Origin: DSPP01 sp964607165
GTDB taxonomy: Bacteria; Zixibacteria; MSB-5A5; DSPP01
NCBI GenBank assembly: GCA_964607165.1
Contig: CAZSIT010000001.1
Span: 1 to 64,000 of the forward strand
DNA length: 64,000 nt
Direction: 5' to 3'
Shown here one piece after another: positions 8,747-16,789 of the stretch. Position 1 is the first letter of the stretch; every line of letters starts with the position of its first letter. The translations under genes and the position numbers were made by a program. The notes under the pieces are model-generated. The model saw only the letters and a program-made list of their open reading frames with translations. It did no database searches and had not been told where the DNA came from.

Positions 8747-9589
8747 TTGACCAAACGTCCTGCCGACAATTTGAAAGAAAGAATCAACGAAGCAACAAAT
8801 TACATTCGCACCCAGACCAAACTGGTTCCGCAAATCGGCATCGTTTTGGGCACCGGACTGGGGGGGCTGGCGGAAAAGATTAAAATCGAAAAATCGGTTT
8901 CCTACGAAACCATCCCCCACTTCCCGGTCTCCACCGTGGAAAGCCACGCCGGGCGGCTGATATTCGGCGAGCTGGAAGGAAAAAAAGTGGTGGCGATGCA
9001 AGGGCGCTTCCATTTTTACGAGGGATACTCGATGCAGGAGGTCACCTTTCCGGTGCGGGTGATGAAAGCGCTCGGCGCCAACATATTGATTGTTTCCAAC
9101 GCCTGTGGCGGCTTGAATCCGCAATTCAAAGCCGGCGACATTATGGTCATCACCGACCACATCAATATGCAAGGAGCCAATCCGCTCATCGGCCCGAACG
9201 ACGATTCCTTGGGGGTCCGCTTTCCGGATATGTATCACTGCTACGACCCCGGCCTGATTGCTATTGCGGAAGAAGCGGCTTTGGAAACCAAGCTTCGGGT
9301 CTGGAAGGGGGTTTATGTTTCGGTCACCGGGCCGAATTTGGAAACGGGTGCGGAGTATCGCTTTTTGCGCATAATCGGCGCCGACGTGGTGGGGATGTCC
9401 ACCGTGCCGGAGGTCGTCGTCGCCCGCCACGGCGGGATGAAAGTTCTCGGTTTCTCGATTATCACCGATATGGGCCTGCCGGATGCCTTGAAGCCCTGCT
9501 CGCTGGAGGAAATCATCCACACCGCCAATTTAACCGAGCCGAAACTGACTGCCCTGATGAGCGAGGCGGTGAAAAGAATAAAAGTATAA
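8747..9589 (+). CDS. Purine nucleoside phosphorylase I (inosine/guanosine type)
   Basis: The enzyme phosphorolyses purine nucleosides to base and ribose-1-phosphate in purine salvage. Motifs in order are IGIVLGTGLGGL, IPHFPVSTVESHAGRL, MQGRFHFYEGY, SNACGGLNPQFKAGDIMVITDHIN, VTGPNLETGAEYRFLR, and VGMSTVPEVVVARHGG; this is the trimeric PNP (PunA) type. The frame runs open upstream to 8639, inside divIVA, but the sensible start is TTG at 8747, one base after the divIVA stop, with GGGAG just ahead. That gives 280 residues, the normal size. Confidence 0.92.
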   Translation: MTKRPADNLKERINEATNYIRTQTKLVPQIGIVLGTGLGGLAEKIKIEKSVSYETIPHFPVSTVESHAGRLIFGELEGKKVVAMQGRFHFYEGYSMQEVTFPVRVMKALGANILIVSNACGGLNPQFKAGDIMVITDHINMQGANPLIGPNDDSLGVRFPDMYHCYDPGLIAIAEEAALETKLRVWKGVYVSVTGPNLETGAEYRFLRIIGADVVGMSTVPEVVVARHGGMKVLGFSIITDMGLPDALKPCSLEEIIHTANLTEPKLTALMSEAVKRIKV

Positions 9590-9592
9590 CTC

Positions 9593-10531
9593 GTGAAAAA
9601 GAATCTATCTAAACTAAATAAAATTGATTTGCGAGAGGTTTGGGTTCACGAGGCCACCGATTTTACAAGTTGGTTATCCCAACCGGAAAACCTTGATTTG
9701 CTAAGTGAAGAAATAGGGGTTGAGATTAAACTCGTTCAAACCGAAGCGAATGTAGGACGGTTTAACGTTGATATATTGGCGGAAGAAGAAAGCTCCGGTA
9801 AGAAAATTATTATTGAGAACCAGCTGGAAGCCACAAACCATGACCATCTTGGGAAAATTATCACCTATGCCTCCGGCTATGATGCGAAGATAATCATTTG
9901 GATTGTGCGAGACATAAGAGAAGAACATCAAAAAGCGGTTGAGTGGCTAAATGAGCATACCGACGAATACATTAGCTTCTTTCTAATAAAAATAGAGCTT
10001 TGGCAAATTGAGGGCTCCAATCCTGCGCCGAAATTTGAAGTAATAGTCAGTCCAAATGAATGGGCAAAAACTATAAAAACGACCCCTTCAAGTGGAGAAT
10101 TGACAGATACAAAACTCCAACAACTCGATTTTTGGAGCAAATTCAAGGCTTTTGTCAGGGCAAAAGATTCAACAATTCGTCTGCAAACGCCCCGTCCACA
10201 GCATTGGTACAACGTAGCTATGGGAATTTCGGACGCTCATGTTTCGCTTACTATCAATTCGAGAGAAAACCTGCTTGGTTGTGAGATTTATATTAGCAGG
10301 AACAAGGAATTGTTCAACTTCTTACGAGAGCAAAAAGTTGAGATAGAAAAAGAAATTGGGGAGAAAGTCGAATGGGTTGATGCACCGGTAACATCAAGGA
10401 TTAAGGCTGAAAAGAATGTTTCGGGTGTGTTTGAGCAGGGAGAAGCAGATGGTTATTCCGCTTGGTTATACGAAAAAACAGTGCTATTTCAAAAGGTGTT
10501 TGGAAGGCGTTTAAAGGAATTCAAAAAATAA
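9593..10531 (+). CDS. DUF4268 protein with PD-(D/E)XK-like N-terminal domain
   Basis: The 312-residue protein has an N-terminal nuclease-like region (WLSQPENLDLLSEEIG, then VGRFNVDILAEE and KKIIIENQLEATNHDHLGK), in which D, E and Q fall where PD-(D/E)XK catalytic residues would, and a C-terminal DUF4268 domain (HWYNVAMGISDAHVSLTIN...). The family is linked by others to restriction-like or DNA-related functions, but no reaction is established. Translation starts at GTG 9593. The gene is visibly AT-richer than its neighbours and splits the housekeeping run between PNP and ileS, which suggests acquisition. Confidence 0.8.
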   Translation: MKKNLSKLNKIDLREVWVHEATDFTSWLSQPENLDLLSEEIGVEIKLVQTEANVGRFNVDILAEEESSGKKIIIENQLEATNHDHLGKIITYASGYDAKIIIWIVRDIREEHQKAVEWLNEHTDEYISFFLIKIELWQIEGSNPAPKFEVIVSPNEWAKTIKTTPSSGELTDTKLQQLDFWSKFKAFVRAKDSTIRLQTPRPQHWYNVAMGISDAHVSLTINSRENLLGCEIYISRNKELFNFLREQKVEIEKEIGEKVEWVDAPVTSRIKAEKNVSGVFEQGEADGYSAWLYEKTVLFQKVFGRRLKEFKK

Positions 10532-10564
10532 ACATACGAAAAGTGATTAACGGAAATTCTTAGA

Positions 10565-13500
10565 ATGTTTAACGAGCTGAAAGAAGGTTTTTCCTTTCCC
10601 AAAATCGAAGCCGAAGTTCTGGAGTTCTGGCGCAAGAACAAGATTTTTGAGAAAACTTTGGAGCTTTCCGCTGGAAAGCCAGATTTCGTTTTCTACGAAG
10701 GGCCACCGACCGCCAACGGCCGCCCGGGAATTCACCACGTCATCTCCCGCACCATCAAGGATTTGGTCTGCCGCTACAAGACGATGCAGGGGTACCGGGT
10801 GGAGCGCAAGGCGGGCTGGGATACGCACGGCCTGCCGGTGGAACTCGAAGTGGAAAAGGAATTGGGGCTGAACTCCAAAGCCAAAATCGAAGAATACGGC
10901 ATCGAAAAGTTCAACGCCAAATGCCGCGAATCGGTTTTCCGCTACAAAAAGGAATGGGACGAGCTGACCGAGCGTATTGGTTACTGGCTTGATTTGGAAA
11001 ATCCGTATATCACCTTCAAAAACGAATACATCGAGTCGGTCTGGTGGATACTTTCGCAGTATTCCAAGCGCGGGCTAATCTATAAGGGCTTCCGCGTGGT
11101 TCCCTATTGCCCGCGCTGCGGCACCGGTTTGTCCTCCCACGAAGTGGCACAGGGATACGAGGATGTTACCGAAACCTCGATTTACGTCAAATTCCGGCTG
11201 AAAGACGAGAAGGATACTTTTATCCTGTCCTGGACGACCACGCCGTGGACGCTGCCCGGCAATGTTGCTTTGGCCGTTGGTGAAGATGTCGACTACGTGA
11301 AAGTCAAACAAGGGAGCGAATTTTATTGGCTGGCGGAAGCGCGGCTGGGAATTTTGAAAGATGAATACCAAATCGTTGAGCGAAAAAAGGGAAAAGAAAT
11401 AGCCGGTCTGCACTACGAGCCGCTGTTCAATTACATCGACCCGGATGGGAAGCCCGCCTTTCTGGTCGCCACGGCCGATTTCGTCACCACCGAGGAAGGC
11501 ACTGGCGTGGTGCATACGGCGGTGATGTATGGGGCAGACGACTATGCTTTGGGCGAAAAGCTCGGCCTGCCCAAAGTGCACACAGTAGATGATACCGGAC
11601 GATTCAAAGATTTCGTCACCGATTTCGCCGGCAAATTCGTCAAGGACGCCGAAGTCGATATAATCAAAAACCTGAAATCGTGTGGGCTTTCGTATAAAAC
11701 TGAAAAATTCACTCACTCCTATCCTTTCTGCTGGCGTTGCGATTCGCCGCTTTTGTACTACGCCCGGCCTTCGTGGTATATCAAGACCTCCCAATTCCGC
11801 GAAAATTTCATCCGCGCCAACAATGGAATCAAATGGTATCCGCCCGAAATCGGCTCCGGACGTTTTGGCGAATGGCTGGCCGGGAACGTCGATTGGGCGC
11901 TCTCGCGCGAGCGCTACTGGGGGACGCCCTTGAACATCTGGATTTGCGAAGGATGCAAAAAAGAAGTTACGGTCGAGTCGTTAGCCGAACTGCGCCAGCT
12001 TTGCGGCCAGCCGCTTGAAAATTTAGATTTGCATCGCCCCTTTGTGGATGCCGTCGAACTTCCTTGCCCGAGTTGCAAAGGAAAAATGCGGCGCACACCG
12101 GAGGTTATTGATGCCTGGTTTGATTCCGGGTCAATGCCTTTGGCGCAATGGCACTATCCGTTTGAAAACAAGGAAAAGTTTGAGAAATTCTTCCCTTCCG
12201 ACTTCATCTCGGAAGGGGTGGACCAGACCCGCGGCTGGTTCTACTCCCTTCTGGCGATTTCGGTAATGCTTTTCGACAAATCCCCTTACAAAAGCGTGGT
12301 GGTGAATGAGTTTATTTTGGACAAAGAAGGGTTGAAGATGTCCAAGCATAAAGGGAACGTGGTCAATCCCTGGGAAGTCATCGATAAATACGGTGCCGAC
12401 CCTCTGCGCTGGCATCTCGTTTCCGTCTCCGCCCCCTGGCTGCCGTCCCGCTTTGATATTGACAGCGTGGTGGAAACGGTGCGCAGCTTTTTTGACACCC
12501 TGCGCAACAACTATTCCTTCTTTGCGATCTATGCCAATATCGACGGCTGGACCCCGGCCAAATTGTCCGAGCTGCAAACACTTTCGGTACTCGACTGCTG
12601 GATAACTTCCCGCTTGAATTCTCTTGTCAAGGAAGTTACCGCCGACTACGAAGTGAACGAAATCACCAACGCCGCGCGCAAAATTTCCCACTTCACGGTG
12701 GAAGAGCTTTCCAACTGGTATGTCCGCCGCAACCGCAAACGCTTCTGGCGTTCCGGCTGGGATGCCGACAAAGCGGCGGCCTACGCCACCCTGCATCAGA
12801 CGCTGGTCGCCGTTTTAAAACTTTCGGCGCCGATTGCACCGTTTGTGTCCGAAAAGCTATACCAAGAGTTGGTAGCCCAATTTTCCGGGAAGACCGACAG
12901 CGTTCACTGGTGCGCCTTTCCCAAAGCTGACGAATCAAAAATCGATTCTGTGCTCGAACGTAAAATGGAAAGCTTGATTCAATTGGTGGTTCTGGGGCGC
13001 TCCGCAAGAAACAAAAGCAAAATCAAAACCCGCCAGCCCCTGGCGGAGCTTTTCGCCGTCCTGCCCGGTAAGGGGCAAGAGCAGGGCTTAGCCGAGCTGG
13101 CCCCCATCTTGGCCGACGAGCTGAACGTCAAAAAAGTCACTTTCCTTCCCTCTTCGGAAAGTTTATTTTCCCTCTCCGCCAAACCGGTCTTTGCGGCGCT
13201 CGGCCCAAAGTTGGGTAAAAAAATCGGCGCGGCGGCCGAAAAGATTAAAAGTCTGGGGACGCCCGAACTGTTGAAACTGAAACAAAAAGGGGAACTGGAA
13301 CTGGTTATAGATGGAGAAGTGGTAACGGTTGTGAAAGAGGAAGTGGAAATAGTCGAAAAAAGCTCGGAAGGTTTAGTCGGTGAGGTCTTCGGCGGTTACG
13401 TCGTGGCACTCGATATTCGTATGACTGACGAATTGGTTCTGGAAGGGATTGCGCGGGAACTGGTGAACAAAATCCAGAACCTGCGCAAGGATTCCGGATT

Positions 13501-13717
13501 TGAGGTAACCGACCGGATTTTTCTGGGAGTTTCCGGCAGCCCGGCCGTTGGAAAAGCCTTGGAACGGTTCGGCGCTTACGTGAAAAGGGAAACGCTGGCG
13601 GAAAAATTGGAGAAGAATTTGGGTTTTGCCGAAGCCACGTCGGAACTTTCGGTAAACGGCGAAAAGACAACCATCGCCGTAACCCGGGTGGGGCGGGCAA
13701 AAGAAGTGACATCTTGA
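10565..13717 (+). CDS. ileS: Isoleucyl-tRNA synthetase, class-2-like (eukaryote-type)
   Basis: At 1050 residues this charges tRNA-Ile. The HIGH-type signature is GIHHV (residues 55-59, within NGRPGIHHVISRTIKD), the KMSKS loop is KMSKH (591-595), and the editing domain lies between (TTTPWTLPGN, GTGVVHTA). Zinc-binding cysteines show as YCPRCGTG and CEGCKKE. The HH form of the signature and the long C-terminal part are features of the IleS2 clade, which in other bacteria is tied to mupirocin tolerance; tolerance here is inference. No Shine-Dalgarno is obvious before the ATG at 10565. Confidence 0.96.
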   Translation: MFNELKEGFSFPKIEAEVLEFWRKNKIFEKTLELSAGKPDFVFYEGPPTANGRPGIHHVISRTIKDLVCRYKTMQGYRVERKAGWDTHGLPVELEVEKELGLNSKAKIEEYGIEKFNAKCRESVFRYKKEWDELTERIGYWLDLENPYITFKNEYIESVWWILSQYSKRGLIYKGFRVVPYCPRCGTGLSSHEVAQGYEDVTETSIYVKFRLKDEKDTFILSWTTTPWTLPGNVALAVGEDVDYVKVKQGSEFYWLAEARLGILKDEYQIVERKKGKEIAGLHYEPLFNYIDPDGKPAFLVATADFVTTEEGTGVVHTAVMYGADDYALGEKLGLPKVHTVDDTGRFKDFVTDFAGKFVKDAEVDIIKNLKSCGLSYKTEKFTHSYPFCWRCDSPLLYYARPSWYIKTSQFRENFIRANNGIKWYPPEIGSGRFGEWLAGNVDWALSRERYWGTPLNIWICEGCKKEVTVESLAELRQLCGQPLENLDLHRPFVDAVELPCPSCKGKMRRTPEVIDAWFDSGSMPLAQWHYPFENKEKFEKFFPSDFISEGVDQTRGWFYSLLAISVMLFDKSPYKSVVVNEFILDKEGLKMSKHKGNVVNPWEVIDKYGADPLRWHLVSVSAPWLPSRFDIDSVVETVRSFFDTLRNNYSFFAIYANIDGWTPAKLSELQTLSVLDCWITSRLNSLVKEVTADYEVNEITNAARKISHFTVEELSNWYVRRNRKRFWRSGWDADKAAAYATLHQTLVAVLKLSAPIAPFVSEKLYQELVAQFSGKTDSVHWCAFPKADESKIDSVLERKMESLIQLVVLGRSARNKSKIKTRQPLAELFAVLPGKGQEQGLAELAPILADELNVKKVTFLPSSESLFSLSAKPVFAALGPKLGKKIGAAAEKIKSLGTPELLKLKQKGELELVIDGEVVTVVKEEVEIVEKSSEGLVGEVFGGYVVALDIRMTDELVLEGIARELVNKIQNLRKDSGFEVTDRIFLGVSGSPAVGKALERFGAYVKRETLAEKLEKNLGFAEATSELSVNGEKTTIAVTRVGRAKEVTS

Positions 13718-13742
13718 CGTTTTACCAAAGAGAGGAAAAAGA

Positions 13743-14132
13743 ATGAAAAAGAAAGACTTGGAACATTACGAAAAGCTGCTATTGGCAAGAAGGTCGGAGT
13801 TGGTTGAAGAAATGAGCCTTCTCAAAAAAGCGGCTCTGGAAACCACCGTTAAAGATTCGTCCGGCGATTTGTCTTCCTATTCCTACCATATGGCCGACCA
13901 GGGCACCGATTCCATGGAGCGGGAAAAGGCCTTTCTTATGGCCTCCAAATCCGGCCGGTTGTTGTATCACATCGACGAGGCCCTGCGGCGCATCAAGGAC
14001 GGAAATTTCGGCAAATGCCAGGAATGCGGGGATGACATTTCCAGCGCCCGGCTGGAAGCGGTGCCTCACGCCCGGCTTTGCATCGCCTGCAAGGAAAAAG
14101 AAGAGCAGGCCAAAATGAAAGAAAATATGTAA
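13743..14132 (+). CDS. DksA/TraR-family zinc finger protein
   Basis: The 129-residue protein has an N-terminal coiled-coil (KKDLEHYEKLLLARRSELVEEMSLL) and a C-terminal four-cysteine zinc finger, CQECGDDISSARLEAVPHA followed by LCIACK. Proteins of this type enter the RNA polymerase secondary channel or act in general stress. The acidic tip expected of true DksA (DxxDxA) appears here as DQGTDSMERE, so true DksA function is uncertain. It has GAGAGG upstream and ends one base before lspA. Confidence 0.88.
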   Translation: MKKKDLEHYEKLLLARRSELVEEMSLLKKAALETTVKDSSGDLSSYSYHMADQGTDSMEREKAFLMASKSGRLLYHIDEALRRIKDGNFGKCQECGDDISSARLEAVPHARLCIACKEKEEQAKMKENM

Positions 14133-14133
14133 G

Positions 14134-14697
14134 ATGGCGCCCGCTTTCCTTGCGCGCCAATTCTTCGTCCGTTTTTATCTTTTTATTGTCGGGGGCGTCT
14201 GGATTTTGGACCGCTTCAGCAAATGGCTGGTGAAAAAAAATTTCCATTTGGGGGAATCCATACCGGTATTGGGGTCGTTTTTCCAGCTCACCTACGTGGA
14301 AAACAAAGGGGGCGCTTTCGGCATTCAGTTGGGCGGGAGTTTTTTTTACTTCATCGCTTCCCTGCTGGTTATTCTCTACATTTTGTTTTATCTCTGGCGC
14401 CATCCCGCCGATGGAAAGCTTTCGCGCACTTCCCTGGCGTTGATTTTAGGCGGGGCTTTTGGCAATCTGTACGACCGCTTGCTGTACGGCTCGGTGACCG
14501 ATTTTTTTGATTTCGAGTTTTTCGATATTTCTCCTTTCCGGCTGGGGCCACTGCATTTTGACGGAATGGAGCGCTGGCCGGTTTTTAATATCGCCGATTC
14601 CGCCGTAACCATCGGCATCGTGTTTTTGCTTCTCTCTTCCTTTTTAGCCAAAAAAGAAGTTTCTTCCCCGGCGGTGGCCGCCGATGCAAAGCTTTAA
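14134..14697 (+). CDS. lspA: Lipoprotein signal peptidase (signal peptidase II)
   Basis: LspA cleaves prolipoprotein signal peptides at the lipobox cysteine in the inner membrane. The 187-residue protein shows the expected four membrane segments (about 10-30, 70-90, 100-118, 155-172), the ENKGGAFG motif and both catalytic aspartate sites, GNLYDRLLYGSVTDFFDF and FNIADSAV. The stretch between the two aspartates is slightly longer than usual. The window is rich in lipobox-bearing proteins, which are its substrates. It overlaps the next gene by 14 bp. Confidence 0.95.
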   Translation: MAPAFLARQFFVRFYLFIVGGVWILDRFSKWLVKKNFHLGESIPVLGSFFQLTYVENKGGAFGIQLGGSFFYFIASLLVILYILFYLWRHPADGKLSRTSLALILGGAFGNLYDRLLYGSVTDFFDFEFFDISPFRLGPLHFDGMERWPVFNIADSAVTIGIVFLLLSSFLAKKEVSSPAVAADAKL

Positions 14698-15649
14698 AGT
14701 TTCCTCCAAAGAAGCCAATCTCCGTTTGGATAAATTTTTGGCTGTCCTTCTGGAGCAGGTTTTGTCCCGTTCAGCCGTGCAACGTTTGATTGAAGAGGGA
14801 AAAGTTGTTGTGAGCGGTAAAAAACAAAAATCCTCTTATAAAGTTCAAACTGGCGACTCAATAGATGTAGAAATCCCTCCCCGGCCGGTGTATGAAATTA
14901 CCGCCGAAAAGCTGCCGCTTGAAATCTACTTTGAAGATGAGGACTTGATAGTTTTGGAAAAGCCCGCGGGAATGGTCTCCCATCCGGCGGTCGGCCACTG
15001 GACCGGCACGCTGGTCAATGCGCTTTTGTATCATTTCGGTCTGGAAAAAGCGGACGAAAATAATTTCCGTCTCGGCCTGGTTCACCGGCTGGATAAAAAC
15101 ACCTCCGGCCTGCTTCTGGTGGCCAAAACAATGACCGCTCACGCCCAAATGCAAAAACAGCTGAAGGACCGGACCCTCAAACGCCAGTATCAAGCCATTT
15201 GCTGGGGGCATTTGAAAGGGAATAAAGGTTTAATCGATTTACCCCTTGGCCGTTCCCCCGCCGACCGCAAAAAAGTAATCGTAACCAAAGAGCGCTCCCG
15301 CCCGGCAATGACCGAGTATGAAATCTTAGAAAACTTTTCCTTTTCCCAGTTATTGAAACTCTCTCTGCGCACCGGCCGCACGCACCAAATTCGCGCCCAT
15401 CTTGCCCATCTCGGCCATCCGGTCTTGGGTGACCCGGAGTACGGCGGACGCGAAAAAGCGCTGGGGGGCATTCAGGGTGAATACCGCCAGAAAGCGGCCA
15501 AGGCACTCGAACTAATCCAGAGACAAGCCCTGCACGCTTTCTACCTTGCCTTCACCCATCCCGTGACGAAAGAAACAAAAGAATTTATCTCCAAATTACC
15601 GGCTGACTTTCAGGCGGTTTTAGATTATCTTCGGGGTTTGGAAAAATGA
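14684..15649 (+). CDS. rluD: RluA/RluD-family 23S rRNA pseudouridine synthase
   Basis: The 321-residue protein has an N-terminal S4 RNA-binding domain (LRLDKFLAVLLEQVLSRSAV) and a pseudouridine synthase domain with the catalytic aspartate in VHRLDKNTSGLLLVAKT; RTGRTHQIRAHLAHLGHPVLGD is the second signature. RluD-type enzymes modify 23S rRNA helix 69; choosing RluD over other RluA members rests on the S4 domain and on the lspA-rluD gene order, which is common. Start overlaps lspA; the stop overlaps carA (ATGA). Confidence 0.9.
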   Translation: MQSFKVSSKEANLRLDKFLAVLLEQVLSRSAVQRLIEEGKVVVSGKKQKSSYKVQTGDSIDVEIPPRPVYEITAEKLPLEIYFEDEDLIVLEKPAGMVSHPAVGHWTGTLVNALLYHFGLEKADENNFRLGLVHRLDKNTSGLLLVAKTMTAHAQMQKQLKDRTLKRQYQAICWGHLKGNKGLIDLPLGRSPADRKKVIVTKERSRPAMTEYEILENFSFSQLLKLSLRTGRTHQIRAHLAHLGHPVLGDPEYGGREKALGGIQGEYRQKAAKALELIQRQALHAFYLAFTHPVTKETKEFISKLPADFQAVLDYLRGLEK

Positions 15650-16788
15650 AAGGCCAAACCCCTTTTCGCAGCAAAGAAAAAACGAAAGGAGTTTTGGTTT
15701 TATCCTCCGGCGAAGTTTTTTTCGGCAATCTATTCGGATATATAGCCGAATCCGCCGGTGAGGTGGTTTTCAACACTTCGATGATGGGGTATCAGGAGAT
15801 TTTGACCGACCCCTCCTACGAGGGCCAGATGGTGGCGATGACCTATCCTCTGGTCGGCAATTACGGGCTGAACTCCGGGGATTTCGAATCCCGCAAAAGC
15901 TGGGTGCGCGGCTTTATCGTGCGCGAGGCCTGCAATTTTCCTTCCAACTGGCGCTCCGAGTTTTCGCTGGATGAATTTTTGAAAGCAGAGAAAGTGGTCG
16001 GTATCGAGGACATCGACACCCGCGCCCTGACTTTGACTCTGCGCGACACCGGCGCCCGGATGGGAATAATTTCCCCCGAAGTTTCGAAGCTTAAACAATT
16101 GAAGGAAAAAGCGGCCGCTCTACCCGGAATGGAAGGGCAGGATTTGGCCAAAAAGGTTTCGGTCGAGAAACCCTACTTCTGGGAGGACAAAACCTTCGCC
16201 GAATCGAATGGCCGTCCCTGGAAGGTGGTGGCCTACGATTTCGGCATCAAGCATAACATTTTGAAAAAACTGGCCGCTGTCGGCTGCCGCGTGCGCGTCG
16301 TTCCGGCGGAGACAAGTGCCGAAGAGATTATATCGCACAAACCGGACGGCATCTTCCTTTCCAACGGTCCCGGCGACCCCGCCGCCTGCCGCTACGCCGT
16401 GCGTGCGGTAGAACGTCTGGTCGGCCTCAAGCCGATTTTTGGCATTTGCCTGGGCCATCAGATTCTCGGCTTGGCCTTGGGGGCCAAAACCTTCAAGCTG
16501 AAATTCGGCCACCACGGCGCCAACCATCCGGTAAAAAATTTGATAACCGACAGAGTCGAAATCACCGCCCAAAATCACGGCTTTGCGGTCGACCCCGCCA
16601 CACTCAAGGAAGCCGGTTTGGAACTGACGCACATCAATTTGAACGACCAGACCGTGGAAGGAATGCGCCACACCGAATATCCGATTTTCTCCGTGCAGTA
16701 TCACCCGGAGGCCTCCCCCGGTCCGCACGATGCCGATTATCTGTTTGACGAATTTATCGCTCTTATGAAAAAATGGCGGGAATTTTAA
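15646..16788 (+). CDS. carA: Carbamoyl-phosphate synthase small subunit
   Basis: This 380-residue glutaminase subunit supplies ammonia to CarB for pyrimidine and arginine synthesis. The class I amidotransferase triad is intact: Cys268 in GICLGHQILG, His353 and Glu355 in QYHPEASPG. The N-terminal CarA domain shows GEVVFNTSMMGYQEILTDPSY. Start ATG at 15646 overlaps the rluD stop, and carB starts 1 base after the stop, so translation is likely coupled. No pyr attenuator or riboswitch is visible. Confidence 0.97.
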   Translation: MKGQTPFRSKEKTKGVLVLSSGEVFFGNLFGYIAESAGEVVFNTSMMGYQEILTDPSYEGQMVAMTYPLVGNYGLNSGDFESRKSWVRGFIVREACNFPSNWRSEFSLDEFLKAEKVVGIEDIDTRALTLTLRDTGARMGIISPEVSKLKQLKEKAAALPGMEGQDLAKKVSVEKPYFWEDKTFAESNGRPWKVVAYDFGIKHNILKKLAAVGCRVRVVPAETSAEEIISHKPDGIFLSNGPGDPAACRYAVRAVERLVGLKPIFGICLGHQILGLALGAKTFKLKFGHHGANHPVKNLITDRVEITAQNHGFAVDPATLKEAGLELTHINLNDQTVEGMRHTEYPIFSVQYHPEASPGPHDADYLFDEFIALMKKWREF

Positions 16789-16789
16789 G

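Noticed and set aside
8657..9520. Long antisense frame over the PNP gene
   Set aside because: Composition mirrors the strong codon bias of the real gene on the other strand; no motif or start signal.
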